Source: Devosia equisanguinis
GTDB taxonomy: Bacteria; Pseudomonadota; Alphaproteobacteria; Rhizobiales; Devosiaceae
Length of the DNA stretch: 64,000 nt
Direction: 5' to 3'
NCBI RefSeq assembly: GCF_900631955.1
Contig: NZ_UZWD01000049.1
Coordinates: 23,516-87,515, forward strand
Below are positions 10,333 to 19,720 of this stretch, one piece after another. Each line of letters begins with the position of its first letter. The first letter of the stretch is position 1. Made by a program: the position numbers and the translations under genes. The notes beneath the pieces were generated by a model. The model was not told where the DNA came from. It made no database searches and saw only the letters and a list, made by a program, of their open reading frames with translations.

Positions 10333-10806
10333 ATGGAAAAGGACAATCCGGGACTGATCATGCCGCCGCCATTCTATCCGGCGCTGTCCTGGCTGGCAGC
10401 GCTCGGCCTGCAATGGCTTCACCCGCTGCATCTCATCCCGCCCTTCGGTTTGTCGAGCTGGGCCTTCTGGCTAGGGCTGCTTCTGGCTGTCGCGGGTTTT
10501 GCCGTCGTCAACCGGGCCATTGCGGCCTTCCAGGCGGCGGGCACCAATGTCATGCCCAGTCAGCCGACGCTGGTTGTGGTTTCGACCGGCCCCTATCGGT
10601 TCAGCCGCAATCCCATCTATATCGGCTGTCTGATGCTGCATCTGGGCCTGACGCTGATGGCCGGGCTGAACTGGGGGCTGCCGCTATTGCCGCTGGTTTT
10701 GGTGGCGTTTCACCTTCTCGCGGTGTTGCCTGAAGAGCGTTATCTGCAGCGCAAGTTCGGAGACAGCTATACGCGCTACCAGGCGGTGACGCGACGCTGG
10801 CTCTAG
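10333..10806 (+). CDS. Isoprenylcysteine carboxyl methyltransferase (ICMT/PEMT)-family membrane protein
   Basis: A 157-residue membrane protein with three to four hydrophobic segments. The conserved core of the ICMT/PEMT family is present: a turn of the type TGPYRFSRNPIYIG followed by a hydrophobic helix and the C-terminal PEERYLQRKFGDSYTRYQAVTRRWL, where EExxLxxxFGxxYxxY binds S-adenosylmethionine in homologues. Bacterial members of this group are SAM-dependent methyltransferases of mostly unknown substrate (lipids or small molecules). The start at 10333 follows AGGGGGGAACTG, a strong ribosome site. Confidence 0.8.
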   Translation: MEKDNPGLIMPPPFYPALSWLAALGLQWLHPLHLIPPFGLSSWAFWLGLLLAVAGFAVVNRAIAAFQAAGTNVMPSQPTLVVVSTGPYRFSRNPIYIGCLMLHLGLTLMAGLNWGLPLLPLVLVAFHLLAVLPEERYLQRKFGDSYTRYQAVTRRWL

Positions 10807-10809
10807 CAT

Positions 10810-11001
10810 TCTCACACTTCGGTGAACCGCTCTTTTCTCGCCGCAATTGCCCCCCATCTTCTGGTCAGTTCATCGGCATACGCAAGCGACCCATGCAACC
10901 GATGAGCGGGAGGCGGTCTGCCGCTTGTCCCCCAAGCCCTCAACAGCGCGGTGGACCGCTTCCCCCCAGCCGCCCGGCAGCAATGCCGAGGCGGCTTTTT
11001 G
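10810..11001 (+). ncRNA. Candidate structured small RNA (or structured 3' UTR) ending in a terminator
   Basis: The 195-base gap between two convergent genes has no plausible protein frame but strong secondary structure. In order: a CAC-TTCG-GTG hairpin (10815-10824); a stem TCATCGG / CCGATGA (10870-10876 and 10899-10905); a 17-bp stem pairing 10908-10924 with 10948-10964, all canonical or G-U pairs; and a terminator stem AGCCGCC...GGCGGCT (10968-10974 and 10990-10996) followed by TTTTTG on the plus strand. Each arm of the 17-bp stem can also fold alone (GCGGTCTGCCGC and GCGGTGGACCGC), so alternative structures are possible. It could be an independent small RNA or the 3' end of the upstream mRNA. 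It does not match 4.5S, RNase P or tmRNA features that I know. Confidence 0.4.
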
Positions 11002-11616
11002 TTATTTCTTCTGCTTGCCGGTGTAATCCAGCAAGGTCTCGGGATTGATTTCGCCGTCATAGCTGGCATCGACGTCGTAGCGCACCAGCACGAATTCGCC
11101 CTCGCGAAACGCCCAGGTCCCCGAGGAACTGGCGTCGCCAATGCCGCGCCATTTCGAAAACGAGGTGATGGTCTTGGTTTCGGGATCGAAATCGGAATTG
11201 ACCAGCACCAGCGTGCTGCTCATGCCGATCACCGGAACCTCCAGCAACTTGCCCTCAAAGTCCTCATCCTCATATTGCGGGTCGACCATGGGCATGGCGA
11301 AGGACAGTGGTGTCAGTCCCTCGAAATCGCGGTGAATATAGTAGGCGTGGTTGATGTTGTAGGCGCCGGCCATGCAGAACAGGCGGATGAGCGTAACTGT
11401 CTCTTCTTCGGCATCCGGGCTCCAGTCGGGCTTGTAGGTAAAGGTCCAGCTGGCGAAGTCCTCGCCTTCGGGGATGAAGCCGTCATTGAGCGCGCACCAT
11501 TCGCCGCCGGCCAGGGCATGCAGCGCCCGCGCCTGCTGTTCCAGCGACGCCTCTTCGGCGAGGGCGGGGCTGAGTGAAAGCGCCGCCAGCGGCAGCCAAA
11601 GCAATGGACGGATCAT
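11002..11616 (-). CDS. Secreted DUF1176-like protein
   Basis: A 204-residue protein with a signal peptide (cleavage near SPALAEE, about residue 21). The middle and end resemble DUF1176 proteins: [20 protein letters not shown], then [28 protein letters not shown], where the family usually reads RGxGDC; here the Cys after GD is replaced by Ala. Two Cys remain (near 41 and 80), perhaps forming a disulfide. It is probably periplasmic; function unknown. It is divergent from folD with about 74 bases between, and its stop abuts the terminator of the candidate RNA. Confidence 0.72.
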   Translation of the reverse strand: MIRPLLWLPLAALSLSPALAEEASLEQQARALHALAGGEWCALNDGFIPEGEDFASWTFTYKPDWSPDAEEETVTLIRLFCMAGAYNINHAYYIHRDFEGLTPLSFAMPMVDPQYEDEDFEGKLLEVPVIGMSSTLVLVNSDFDPETKTITSFSKWRGIGDASSSGTWAFREGEFVLVRYDVDASYDGEINPETLLDYTGKQKK

Positions 11617-11690
11617 CCTCTATCCCTTATGTCGAAGCCGAAACGCGGGAGCGATTTCCCGCGCCTCCATTCAAGCAGATCGAGGCCGAT

Positions 11691-12593
11691 ATGACCGCAA
11701 AAATCATCGATGGCAAAGCATTCGCAGAGAATTTGCGCGGTCGCATTGCTGGCCATGTCGAGCGCCTCAAGGCCGAGCACGGCATCACGCCTGGCCTCGC
11801 CGTGGTCATCGTGGGCGAAGACCCCGCCAGCCAGGTCTATGTCTCTTCCAAGGCCAAGCAGACTGCCGAAGTCGGCATGAACTCCTATAAGCACGAGCTG
11901 CCCGCCGACACGCCCGAGGCCGATCTGCTGGCGCTGGTTCACCAGCTCAATGCCGACCCGGCGGTGCACGGCATTCTGGTGCAGATGCCAGTGCCCAGGC
12001 ATATCGACGCCAACAAGGTCATCGAAGCCATCGACCCGGCCAAGGATGTCGACAGCTTTACTCCGGCCAATGTCGGCAAGGTGCAGATCGGGCTGCCGGG
12101 CCCGGTCTCCTGCACCCCGCTCGGCTGCCTGATGCTGCTGCGCGAGGAGCTTGGCTCCCTCGAGGGCAAGAACGCCGTCATCGTCGGGCGCTCCAACCTC
12201 GTCGGCAAGCCGATGATGCAGCTGCTGCTGCGCGACAATTGCACGGTGACCGTCGCCCATTCGCGGACCAAGGACCTGCCAGACGTGGTGCGCCGCGCCG
12301 ATATCGTGGTGGCCGCCGTCGGCCGCCCGCAGATGATCAAGGGTGACTGGATCAAGCCGGGCGCCGTAGTGATCGATGTCGGTATCAACCGCATCCCGGC
12401 CCCCGAAAAGGGCGAGGGCAAGACCCGTCTCGTCGGCGACGTCGATACCGCAGCCGCCGCTGAGGTCGCCGCCGCCATCACCCCTGTTCCGGGCGGCGTC
12501 GGCCCGATGACCATTGCCTGCCTCTTGGCAAACACCATCACGACCGCTTCGCTGATCAACGGCCTCACCCCGCCGAGCGACCTCACCGCATGA
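11691..12593 (+). CDS. folD: Bifunctional methylenetetrahydrofolate dehydrogenase / methenyltetrahydrofolate cyclohydrolase
   Basis: Interconverts 5,10-methylene-, 5,10-methenyl- and 10-formyl-tetrahydrofolate with NADP, supplying one-carbon units for purines, formyl-Met and methionine. The 300-residue protein has the catalytic residues at family positions: Tyr50, Lys54, Gln98 and Asp121. The NADP-binding domain has [13 protein letters not shown], and the C-terminal signature [15 protein letters not shown] is intact. The ATG at 11691 gives the family-like [10 protein letters not shown] start; upstream in-frame ATGs overlap the divergent gene. It shares a 4-base ATGA overlap with the DUF1643 gene, so the two are translationally coupled. 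metH, another folate-using enzyme, is about 2 kb downstream on the other strand. Confidence 0.97.
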   Translation: MTAKIIDGKAFAENLRGRIAGHVERLKAEHGITPGLAVVIVGEDPASQVYVSSKAKQTAEVGMNSYKHELPADTPEADLLALVHQLNADPAVHGILVQMPVPRHIDANKVIEAIDPAKDVDSFTPANVGKVQIGLPGPVSCTPLGCLMLLREELGSLEGKNAVIVGRSNLVGKPMMQLLLRDNCTVTVAHSRTKDLPDVVRRADIVVAAVGRPQMIKGDWIKPGAVVIDVGINRIPAPEKGEGKTRLVGDVDTAAAAEVAAAITPVPGGVGPMTIACLLANTITTASLINGLTPPSDLTA

Positions 12594-13138
12594 GCGCTGA
12601 TCTGCACGATCCCGGCGGCAAGGTGCGCCTGCGCCTTGCCGAGGGGGTTCGCGGCGACGCCGTGATGAGCGCCGATGGTCGCTATCGCCAGCTCATGCGG
12701 CGTTGGCTCGGCGAGACTTTTCCGGACCACTACATCCTTTTCATCGGCATGAACCCGTCCACCGCCGATGCCAGTGTCGACGATCCCACCTGTGCGCGCG
12801 AATGGACTTTCGCACGCCGGGAGGGTTTTTCGGCCATGGTCAAATGCAATGTCGGCGACTATCGCGCCACCGATCCGAAAATGCTTGTCGCGCCGGGGAT
12901 CGAGGCCGTCTCACCGGCCAATCTGCCAGCCATCCGCCAAGCTGCATCGGGGGCAGGGCGGGTGGTGCTCTGCCATGGCAAGCTGAACAAGGCGTTGGCG
13001 CCGGCCGGGCGCGATCTGGTGGCTGCGCTGCGTGTCGATGGCGTGCCGCTCTGGTGTTTCGGCACCAATGCCGATGGCTCGCCCAAGCATCCGCTTTACC
13101 TGCGCGCCGACACGCCGTTGCTGCCGTTCCCGGATTAG
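12590..13138 (+). CDS. DUF1643 family protein
   Basis: A 182-residue protein with the DUF1643 core: [33 protein letters not shown], followed by [16 protein letters not shown] and, near the end, [18 protein letters not shown]. The family function is not established; members often lie beside metabolic or phage genes. The start overlaps the folD stop by four bases, implying a shared transcript and coupled translation. It is convergent with the patatin-like gene, three bases apart. Confidence 0.85.
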   Translation: MSADLHDPGGKVRLRLAEGVRGDAVMSADGRYRQLMRRWLGETFPDHYILFIGMNPSTADASVDDPTCAREWTFARREGFSAMVKCNVGDYRATDPKMLVAPGIEAVSPANLPAIRQAASGAGRVVLCHGKLNKALAPAGRDLVAALRVDGVPLWCFGTNADGSPKHPLYLRADTPLLPFPD

Positions 13139-13141
13139 TGG

Positions 13142-14083
13142 CTAGGCCTTGGGTGTCCGGCCCAGTTTGCTCTCGATGATCGGCAGGACTCTCTCGGTCG
13201 CGGCTCGGCCTTCCTCGATAGCCTCGGCGGCGCGGTGGAAATCCATGAGTCCGATATCGACGACGCGCGGCAGGATCAGGGCATGCGGCGGCTCTCCGGC
13301 CAGCCGCGAGCGTGTGATGTGGTCCTGCATGATGTTGAGCGCATTGCCCAGCACATCGAAATAGCCTGGTGCCGCACCGCCATTGCCGAACAGCTTGAAG
13401 TTGGCCGCCTGGCTCGCCAGCGCCGTCGGCATGGTCTTGACCATTGACAGCCAATTGGTTGCTTTCTGCGCGTCCGTTTTATCAACCGCATCAGGGGTGA
13501 CCGCGATCTCGGGCAGCAGGCGGCGGCCCAGCAGATCTTCGTTGAGATTGACCGCGATGATGAAGTCGGCGCCCATGGCCCGGCACAGCGATACTGGAAC
13601 CGGGTTGACCAGCCCGCCATCCACGAGCCATTCCCCTTCCACATCCACCGGGCTGAAAATGCCCGGCATGGAGATCGAGGCGCGAATGGCCCGGACCAGC
13701 TTGCCCTGCCGCAGCCAGACTTCCCTGCCAGTCGTCAGATCGGTGGCCACCGCGGCAAATGGCAGTTTGAGATCTTCGATTTGCGGCGCAATCTTGAGGC
13801 CACCCAGCCATTCGGCAATGCGTACGCCATCGACCAAGCCGCCGCCAAGAAAGCCTACATCGACCAGTGAGGCGACGATACGGCGGTCCGCTGATAGCGC
13901 CCAATCGCGCAGGGCGGCGTGGCGGCCGCTGGCATAAACGCCGCCGACCAATGCCCCCATCGAGGTGCCGGCGATGATATCGGGCTCGATGCCTGCTGCC
14001 ACAAGCGCGTCAAGCACGCCCACATGCGCCCAGCCACGTGCGGCACCGCTTCCCAGGGCCAGTCCGATCTTTGGTTTGCGCAT
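13142..14083 (-). CDS. Patatin-like phospholipase (RssA/NTE type)
   Basis: A 313-residue serine hydrolase of the patatin family. The oxyanion-hole glycine motif LGSGAARGWAHVG, nucleophile GTSMG (Ser41) and the catalytic aspartate in VDGGLVNP (Asp155) form an intact Ser-Asp dyad. There is no signal peptide and no membrane segment, so it is probably cytoplasmic or peripherally membrane-bound, as for the E. coli RssA group. Likely activity is hydrolysis of phospholipid or lysophospholipid acyl esters; the natural substrate is unknown. The CobW-like mini-gene follows upstream on the same strand after 43 bases, so they may be co-transcribed. Confidence 0.87.
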   Translation of the reverse strand: MRKPKIGLALGSGAARGWAHVGVLDALVAAGIEPDIIAGTSMGALVGGVYASGRHAALRDWALSADRRIVASLVDVGFLGGGLVDGVRIAEWLGGLKIAPQIEDLKLPFAAVATDLTTGREVWLRQGKLVRAIRASISMPGIFSPVDVEGEWLVDGGLVNPVPVSLCRAMGADFIIAVNLNEDLLGRRLLPEIAVTPDAVDKTDAQKATNWLSMVKTMPTALASQAANFKLFGNGGAAPGYFDVLGNALNIMQDHITRSRLAGEPPHALILPRVVDIGLMDFHRAAEAIEEGRAATERVLPIIESKLGRTPKA

Positions 14084-14126
14084 AAGGCTGTCCTCGATTC
14101 TGTTTCGGGGAGGATAGGCCGATGTC

Positions 14127-14471
14127 CTAGGACGCTCCAGCCAGATAGAACATGCGTGCCACAGTATGGTCGCGAAGCGCCTGTGCCGGCAGTTTTCCGG
14201 TCAGCGCCAACACCACTTGTTGTGGGTCCCGCACCGCGCTGGCGTCGACCACCACGCGTTTGAATGCTGGCCGCATGTCGCGACGGTGTTCTTCAAGCAG
14301 GTTGTAGAGCAGCGCCCGCACATCGGTCTGCCCCGCACAGGCCAGGCAGACATCGCCATCGTCATGCCCATGCCCGGAATTGGCCGGCAGCCGGATCAGT
14401 GCCGTGTCACTATCCAGCGGGACGAGTTGGCCCGGCTGGGTGATGAGGGTGACGGGGATTTGCTGCGTCAT
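14127..14471 (-). CDS. Short CobW-like (COG0523-like) protein lacking the GTPase P-loop
   Basis: A 114-residue protein that resembles a shrunken CobW-family metallochaperone. It begins MTQQIPVTLIT, like the first strand of CobW proteins, but the P-loop (GFLGAGKTT in the family) is absent. It then shows a His/Asp patch HGHDD (34-38), a CLAC motif (Cys42, Cys45) where the family has CxCC, DVRALLYNLLEEHRR, and KRVVVDASAVRDPQQVV, which matches the family's RIVIETTGLADPAPV strand. So the GTP-binding parts are gone while the metal-binding region and the following strand-helix remain. The start at 14471 follows GAGGACAAATGTC; an earlier ATG lies at 14495. It sits between metH, a B12 enzyme, and the lipase gene. 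The relation to CobW is by eye and needs a profile search. Confidence 0.6.
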   Translation of the reverse strand: MTQQIPVTLITQPGQLVPLDSDTALIRLPANSGHGHDDGDVCLACAGQTDVRALLYNLLEEHRRDMRPAFKRVVVDASAVRDPQQVVLALTGKLPAQALRDHTVARMFYLAGAS

Positions 14472-14550
14472 GACATTTGTCCTCAAGGCCCCCACCGGAC
14501 TCTCCCTGATTACGGTGGCACTTTGTGCGCTCCACGGCCTCGGCTCCAGC

Positions 14551-14590
14551 GCTCCCTCCCCCTTCTACAGGGGGCGGGAGGCGAAAGGGC
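14551..14590. repeat. C-rich/G-rich palindromic intergenic repeat, copy 1
   Basis: CTCCCTCCCCCTTCTACAGGGGGCGGGAG forms an imperfect hairpin between metH and the CobW-like gene. Similar pyrimidine-rich CTCCCCC...GGGGGAG elements occur at about 21060-21105 and 26211-26245. It may act as the metH terminator region or be a dispersed repeat. Confidence 0.5.
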
Positions 14591-14595
14591 CCTGC

Positions 14596-17500
14596 CTACT
14601 CCGCCGCCACCTTGCCCGGCATATAGTTCAAAATCGGCGCCAGCCAGCGTTCGACCTCTTCCACTTCCATGCCCTTGCGCTGGGCATAGTCGATCACCTG
14701 GTCGCGCTCGACCTTGGCCACGCCGAAATAATAGGCGTCGGGATGGGCGAAATACAGTCCCGACACCGACGAGCCTGGCCACATGGCATAGCTCTCCGTC
14801 AGTTCCACGCCGACCGTGTTCTCCGCGTCCAGCAGGCGGAACAGCGTGGTCTTCTCGGTATGATCCGGCTGGGCCGGATAACCGGGCGCCGGGCGAATGC
14901 CCTGATAGGTTTCGGCGGCAAGCTCTTCGGGCGCCAATGTTTCGTCGGCGGCATAGGCCCAGAATTCGCGGCGCACGCGCTTGTGCATATATTCGGCCAT
15001 GGCCTCGGCATAGCGGTCGGCCAGCGCCTTCACCAGAATGGACGAATAGTCGTCATTGGCCCGCTCGAAGCGCTCGGCAATGGCCACTTCGCCCAGACCT
15101 GCGGTGACCACGAAGCCGCCGAGATAATCGGGCTTGCCGGTCTCGAGCGGCGCAACAAAGTCGGACAGCGCCATATTGGGCTTGCCGTCGCGCTTGGATA
15201 GTTGCTGGCGCAGGGTGAAGAAGGTCGCGAGTTCCTCGCTGCGATCCTCGCCGGTGAAGAGTTTTACGTCATCGCCCACCGCATTGGCCGGCCAGAACCC
15301 GACCACTGCCGAGGGTGCGAACCATTTTTCCTCGATGATCTGCTGAAGCATCTTCTGGGCGTCGGCCCACAAGGCGCGAGCGGCTTCGCCCTGCTTCTCA
15401 TCCTCGAGAATGGCCGGATAGCGCCCCTTCAGCTCCCAGGTCTGGAAGAAGGGCGTCCAGTCGATATATTGGGCCAGCTCCGCCAGGTCGAAATCCTTGA
15501 ACACCCTTGTGCCGAGGAATGTCGGCGCGGGCGGCGCATAGGCGGCCCAATCCGGCTTGAAAGCATTGGCCCGCGCGGATTCGAGCGGCAGGCGCTTTTT
15601 CTCCTGTTCGGCCCGCTCATGCGCCGCCGCTGCCTTGGCATATTCGGCGCGCACCTGGTCGATGAAGGTCACCTTGGTATCGTCCGAAAGCAGGTTGGAC
15701 ACAACACCCACCGCGCGGCTGGCATCGTTGACATAGACCGCCTGCCCACGGGCATAGCGCGGGTGAATTTTCACCGCCGTATGCACGCGGCTGGTGGTCG
15801 CCCCACCGATCAGCAGCGGAATGTCGAAGCCTTCGCGCTCCATTTCAGAGGCGACATGCACCATCTCGTCCAGCGAGGGGGTGATGAGGCCGGAGAGCCC
15901 GATGATGTCGACATTCTCCGCCTTTGCCGTTTCCAGGATTTTCTGGCTCGGCACCATGACGCCCAGGTCGATGATCTCGTAATTGTTGCAGGCCAGGACC
16001 ACGCCGACGATATTCTTGCCGATATCGTGCACATCGCCCTTCACTGTCGCCATCAGCACCTTTCCGGCGCTTTGGCGGCCGCTGGCATCGCCATTGGCCA
16101 GCTTTTCTGCCTCCATGAACGGCATGAGATAGGCCACGGCCTGCTTCATCACGCGGGCCGACTTCACCACCTGCGGCAGGAACATTTTGCCCGAGCCGAA
16201 CAGGTCGCCGACCACGTTCATGCCCGCCATCAGCGGGCCTTCGATGACGTGCAGCGGCCGGTCATAGGCCAGCCGTGCTTCCTCGGTATCGGCCTCGATA
16301 TATTCGGTCACGCCATTGACCAGCGCATGGCTGATGCGCTCGCCCACCGGCAGCTCGCGCCAGCTCAAATCCTTGGCCTTGCCGGCGCCGCCGCCCTGGC
16401 CCTTATAGCGCTCGGCCAACTCCAGCATGCGATCGGTGGAATCGGCACGGCGGTTGAGGATCACGTCCTCGCAGGCGTCGCGCAGTTCCTTGTCGATGCT
16501 TTCGTAAACCGCCAGTTGCCCGGCATTGACGATGCCCATGTCCATGCCATTCTGGATGGCATAGTAGAGGAAGACGGCGTGCATCGCCTCGCGCACCGGC
16601 TCATTGCCGCGGAACGAGAAGCTGAGGTTGGAGATGCCGCCCGAAATATGCACATGCGGCAGGTTCTGGGTGATCTCGCGGGTCGCCTCGATGAAGTCGA
16701 CACCGTAGTTATTGTGTTCCTCGATGCCGGTCGCAACAGCGAAGACATTGGGGTCGAAAATGATGTCCTCAGGCGGGAAACCCACCACTTCGGTCAGGAT
16801 CTTGTAAGCGCGGGCGCAGATTTCGACCTTGCGCTGCTTGGTATCGGCCTGTCCGGTTTCGTCGAACGCCATGACCACAACGGCAGCACCATAGGCTTTC
16901 ACCAGTTTGGCATGATGGATGAACTGCTCTTCGCCTTCCTTGAGCGAGATCGAGTTCACCAGCGCCTTGCCCTGCACGCATTTGAGGCCCGCCTCGATCA
17001 CGTCCCATTTGGAACTGTCGATCATCAGCGGCACCTTGGCGATGTCGGGCTCGGCGGCAAGCAGGTTCAGATAGTCGATCATCACCTGCTTGGAGTCGAT
17101 CAGGCCCTCGTCCATATTGATGTCGATGATCTGGGCGCCATTGGCCACCTGGTCGCGCGCGACATCGAGCGCGGTCGTGTAGTCGCCGGCGGTGATCAGC
17201 TTCCTGAACTTGGCCGATCCGGTGACATTGGTGCGCTCGCCAATATTGACGAAGGGAATGTCCTTGGTCAGCGTAAACGGCTCCAGCCCGGCCAGCCGCA
17301 GCTTGCGCTCGATCTCCGGCACCTTGCGCGGCTGGTACTGTGCCGCCATTTCAGCGATGGCGCGGATATGATCGGGCGTCGAGCCGCAGCAGCCGCCGAC
17401 AATGTTCAGCAAGCCGTCGCTGGCAAAGGCCTGCAGCTGCTGCGCCATCTGCTCGGGCGTTTCGTCATAGGCGCCCATTTCATTGGGCAGGCCGGCATTG

Positions 17501-18363
17501 GGATAGGCGCAGATGAAGGTATCGGCGACGCCCGAGAGTTCGGCAATGTGGTCGCGCATCAGGTCGGCGCCCAGCGCGCAATTGAGCCCGATGGTGATCG
17601 GCCTGGCGTGGCGGATCGAGTACCAGAAGGCGGTCGGCGTCTGGCCCGACAGGGTGCGCCCGGACAGGTCGGTAATGGTGCCCGAGATCATGATCGGCAC
17701 GTCGATGCCGCGTTCCTCGAACAGCTTTTGCGCCGCGAATATGCCGGCCTTGGTATTGAGCGTATCGGTGATGGTTTCGAACAGCAGGAGGTCGGCGCCG
17801 GCATCGACCAGCCCGCGCACCGCCTCGCCATAGGCCTCGACCAGATCGTCGAAACTGATCGAGCGATGGCCGGGATTGTTGACGTCCGTGGACATGGACG
17901 AGGTCTTGGTCGTCGGTCCGAGGGCGCCGGCGACGAAGCGGCGGCGACCATCGGTCTGCTCGGCGCGCAGGGCGGCGCGGCGCGCTACCACCACGCCCTG
18001 ATAATTGATGTCGTAAACCGCGCTTTCGCAGGCATAGTCGGCCTGCGCCACCGAGGTGCCGGAAAAGGTGTTGGTCTCGACGATATCGGCACCGGCCATG
18101 TAATAGGCGTAGTGAATATCCTCGATCATGCGGGGTTCGGTGATCACCAGCAGATCGTTATTGCCCTTGAGCGGATGGCTCCAATCCTTGAACCGCTCGC
18201 CGCGGAAATTCTCCTCCGTCAGCCCCAGCCGCTGGATCATGGTGCCCATGGCGCCGTCGAGAATGAGGATGCGCTCTTCCATGGCCTTGGCCAGGGCGGC
18301 GCGCACTTCCTGCCAATCGGGCAGAACAGGAGTTTCGGCGGTCGGGGCGGGGGAGGGGCTCAT
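14596..18363 (-). CDS. metH: Cobalamin-dependent methionine synthase
   Basis: Transfers a methyl group from 5-methyltetrahydrofolate to homocysteine using B12. The 1255-residue protein has all four modules: homocysteine-binding barrel (about 20-345, with zinc-ligand segments GLNCALG and GGCCG), folate barrel (about 365-640, [16 protein letters not shown]), cobalamin-binding module (about 660-910) with DVHDIGKN where His779 is the lower axial ligand, and the C-terminal SAM-binding reactivation domain (about 930-1255, containing [12 protein letters not shown]). The start at 18363 has GAGAGGA upstream and is preferred over an ATG at 18414. The SAM reactivation domain is fused, unlike split versions in some alphaproteobacteria. 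A 16-bp palindrome lies about 52-67 bases upstream of the start. Confidence 0.97.
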   Translation of the reverse strand: MSPSPAPTAETPVLPDWQEVRAALAKAMEERILILDGAMGTMIQRLGLTEENFRGERFKDWSHPLKGNNDLLVITEPRMIEDIHYAYYMAGADIVETNTFSGTSVAQADYACESAVYDINYQGVVVARRAALRAEQTDGRRRFVAGALGPTTKTSSMSTDVNNPGHRSISFDDLVEAYGEAVRGLVDAGADLLLFETITDTLNTKAGIFAAQKLFEERGIDVPIMISGTITDLSGRTLSGQTPTAFWYSIRHARPITIGLNCALGADLMRDHIAELSGVADTFICAYPNAGLPNEMGAYDETPEQMAQQLQAFASDGLLNIVGGCCGSTPDHIRAIAEMAAQYQPRKVPEIERKLRLAGLEPFTLTKDIPFVNIGERTNVTGSAKFRKLITAGDYTTALDVARDQVANGAQIIDINMDEGLIDSKQVMIDYLNLLAAEPDIAKVPLMIDSSKWDVIEAGLKCVQGKALVNSISLKEGEEQFIHHAKLVKAYGAAVVVMAFDETGQADTKQRKVEICARAYKILTEVVGFPPEDIIFDPNVFAVATGIEEHNNYGVDFIEATREITQNLPHVHISGGISNLSFSFRGNEPVREAMHAVFLYYAIQNGMDMGIVNAGQLAVYESIDKELRDACEDVILNRRADSTDRMLELAERYKGQGGGAGKAKDLSWRELPVGERISHALVNGVTEYIEADTEEARLAYDRPLHVIEGPLMAGMNVVGDLFGSGKMFLPQVVKSARVMKQAVAYLMPFMEAEKLANGDASGRQSAGKVLMATVKGDVHDIGKNIVGVVLACNNYEIIDLGVMVPSQKILETAKAENVDIIGLSGLITPSLDEMVHVASEMEREGFDIPLLIGGATTSRVHTAVKIHPRYARGQAVYVNDASRAVGVVSNLLSDDTKVTFIDQVRAEYAKAAAAHERAEQEKKRLPLESARANAFKPDWAAYAPPAPTFLGTRVFKDFDLAELAQYIDWTPFFQTWELKGRYPAILEDEKQGEAARALWADAQKMLQQIIEEKWFAPSAVVGFWPANAVGDDVKLFTGEDRSEELATFFTLRQQLSKRDGKPNMALSDFVAPLETGKPDYLGGFVVTAGLGEVAIAERFERANDDYSSILVKALADRYAEAMAEYMHKRVRREFWAYAADETLAPEELAAETYQGIRPAPGYPAQPDHTEKTTLFRLLDAENTVGVELTESYAMWPGSSVSGLYFAHPDAYYFGVAKVERDQVIDYAQRKGMEVEEVERWLAPILNYMPGKVAAE

Positions 18364-18414
18364 TGCCGTCCTCTCTTTCTTAGGGGCAGGCGCGCGAAGG
18401 TGTCGACGCATCAC

Positions 18415-18430
18415 ATAAAGATATCTTTAT
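18415..18430. promoter_or_regulatory. Perfect palindrome ATAAAGATATCTTTAT before metH, candidate operator
   Basis: A 16-bp perfect inverted repeat centred 60 bases upstream of the metH start codon and about 190 bases from rlpA. Perfect AT-rich palindromes of this size are typical of dimeric winged-helix repressors. ArsR-family regulators of methionine and S-adenosylhomocysteine metabolism (SahR type) are known to control metH in many proteobacteria; assigning this site to one is inference. No SAM riboswitch pattern was recognised in the leader. Confidence 0.5.
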
Positions 18431-18616
18431 ATCAGTCAAGCGCCAAGCAATGATCTCTCGATGTCGGCGGCATTTGGCGAAAATGCTACCCGCCGCTGTA
18501 ACCGCCCATTGGCCTTAACCTCCCCTAAACCGTAAAATTGTTCCTTTCTGTGAAAACCGGGCCATCCGCCTTATCGTCGCGCGCGAATAGTTGTGGTTTT
18601 GTAGAGAATTGCCCCT

Positions 18617-19660
18617 GTGACGACCTCCTGGCGCAGCGCCGTCCGCATCCTTGCCCTTGCAACGCTGATCGTGCCCATGGTGGCCGCCTGTGCCACTGGT
18701 GGAGGGCTGGGTGCCACCGTCAAGCGCGGGGCCTTTACCTCCAAGGAATATGGGGTCGCCGCCTCTCCACGCGTTACCAATAATCCCAACCCGCCCAAGG
18801 GTGGAGGGCGCTATCAGGTCGGCAAGCCCTATACGGTGCGCGGCAAGACCTATGTGCCCGAGCACAATCCGAGCTATACTGCCAGCGGCCAGGCCTCCTG
18901 GTATGGCTCAGATTTCCATGGCCGGCGCACCGCCAATGGCGAAATCTTCTCCGCCAATGCCATCACCGCCGCGCATCCGACCCTGCCGCTGCCGTCCTAT
19001 GTCCGCGTCACCAATACCGGCAATGGTCGCTCGATGATCGTGCGCGTCAACGATCGTGGCCCCTATGTGGCCGGCCGCATCATCGACCTGTCGCATCGCG
19101 CCGCCGAAATGCTCGGCTACGTCAATAACGGCTCGGCCAGCGTCAAGGTCGAATATGTGGGGCAGGCGCCGCTCGAGGGCGACGATACCCGCATGCTGGT
19201 GGCCAGCTATGCCGGCCCGGCCGATTTCGGTCGCGGCAATATCCAGGTCGCCTCCAGCGAGAGCAATCGCAGCCTCGTCGGCATGACCACCAATTTCATC
19301 AGCGGCCTGTTCTCTTATGCCGATACCACCCCGCAGCAGGTGGACGCCGGCATCGGCACTGCCCATGCGGCGGTCAATGCCATGGCCAGCCAGTCACCGG
19401 AATTGCAGGCCTGGGCGCAAAGCGTCGATGCCGGTGCGCGCCACGTCAAGATTGGCCTGGGCATCTATGCCGATCCGGAAAACACCGAACGGCTGGTCGA
19501 GGAATTCGCCGTACTTGCCGCGGTGGACGAGGAGCCCGTCAAGGTCGGTGGCCGCGACGCCACCAAGCTCACCGTGAGCTACCTCAAGCCCGGCGTCGGT
19601 CAACAAGATGTGCTCGACCTGGCGCAGAAACTTGGCCTTACCGACGTCATTCTTTATTAA
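18617..19660 (+). CDS. rlpA: RlpA-like lipoprotein (septal peptidoglycan lytic transglycosylase family)
   Basis: A 347-residue lipoprotein beginning with a GTG codon. The lipobox is VAAC with Cys25 as the lipidated residue. A proline- and glycine-rich linker leads to a double-psi beta-barrel domain (about 90-185) with SGQASWYGSDFHGRRTANGEIF, the conserved His near 120, and RVNDRGPYVAGRIIDLSHRAAEMLG (Asp145) in pieces, as in RlpA transglycosylases that cut denuded glycan strands at division sites. The end (about 272-347) looks like a divergent SPOR-type domain (KIGLGIYADPENTERLVEEF). The gene is divergent from metH and followed by a D-Ala-D-Ala carboxypeptidase 60 bases later, so the two cell-wall enzymes are probably one transcript. 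Confidence 0.92.
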   Translation: MTTSWRSAVRILALATLIVPMVAACATGGGLGATVKRGAFTSKEYGVAASPRVTNNPNPPKGGGRYQVGKPYTVRGKTYVPEHNPSYTASGQASWYGSDFHGRRTANGEIFSANAITAAHPTLPLPSYVRVTNTGNGRSMIVRVNDRGPYVAGRIIDLSHRAAEMLGYVNNGSASVKVEYVGQAPLEGDDTRMLVASYAGPADFGRGNIQVASSESNRSLVGMTTNFISGLFSYADTTPQQVDAGIGTAHAAVNAMASQSPELQAWAQSVDAGARHVKIGLGIYADPENTERLVEEFAVLAAVDEEPVKVGGRDATKLTVSYLKPGVGQQDVLDLAQKLGLTDVILY

Positions 19661-19720
19661 TCATCGGGGCAGGGGCGCATATAGTCCGGTCCAGAGGCTC
19701 GAGACACAAGGACTTGCCGC

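Noticed and set aside
15202..18453. A 1083-codon open frame antisense to metH
   Set aside because: Long antisense frames are expected in high-GC genes with biased third positions. The sense strand codes for an intact MetH and the antisense protein has no recognisable domain.
18515..18529. CtrA-like box TTAA-N7-TAAA before rlpA
   Set aside because: The second half is degenerate (TAAA for TTAA) and such matches are common by chance.
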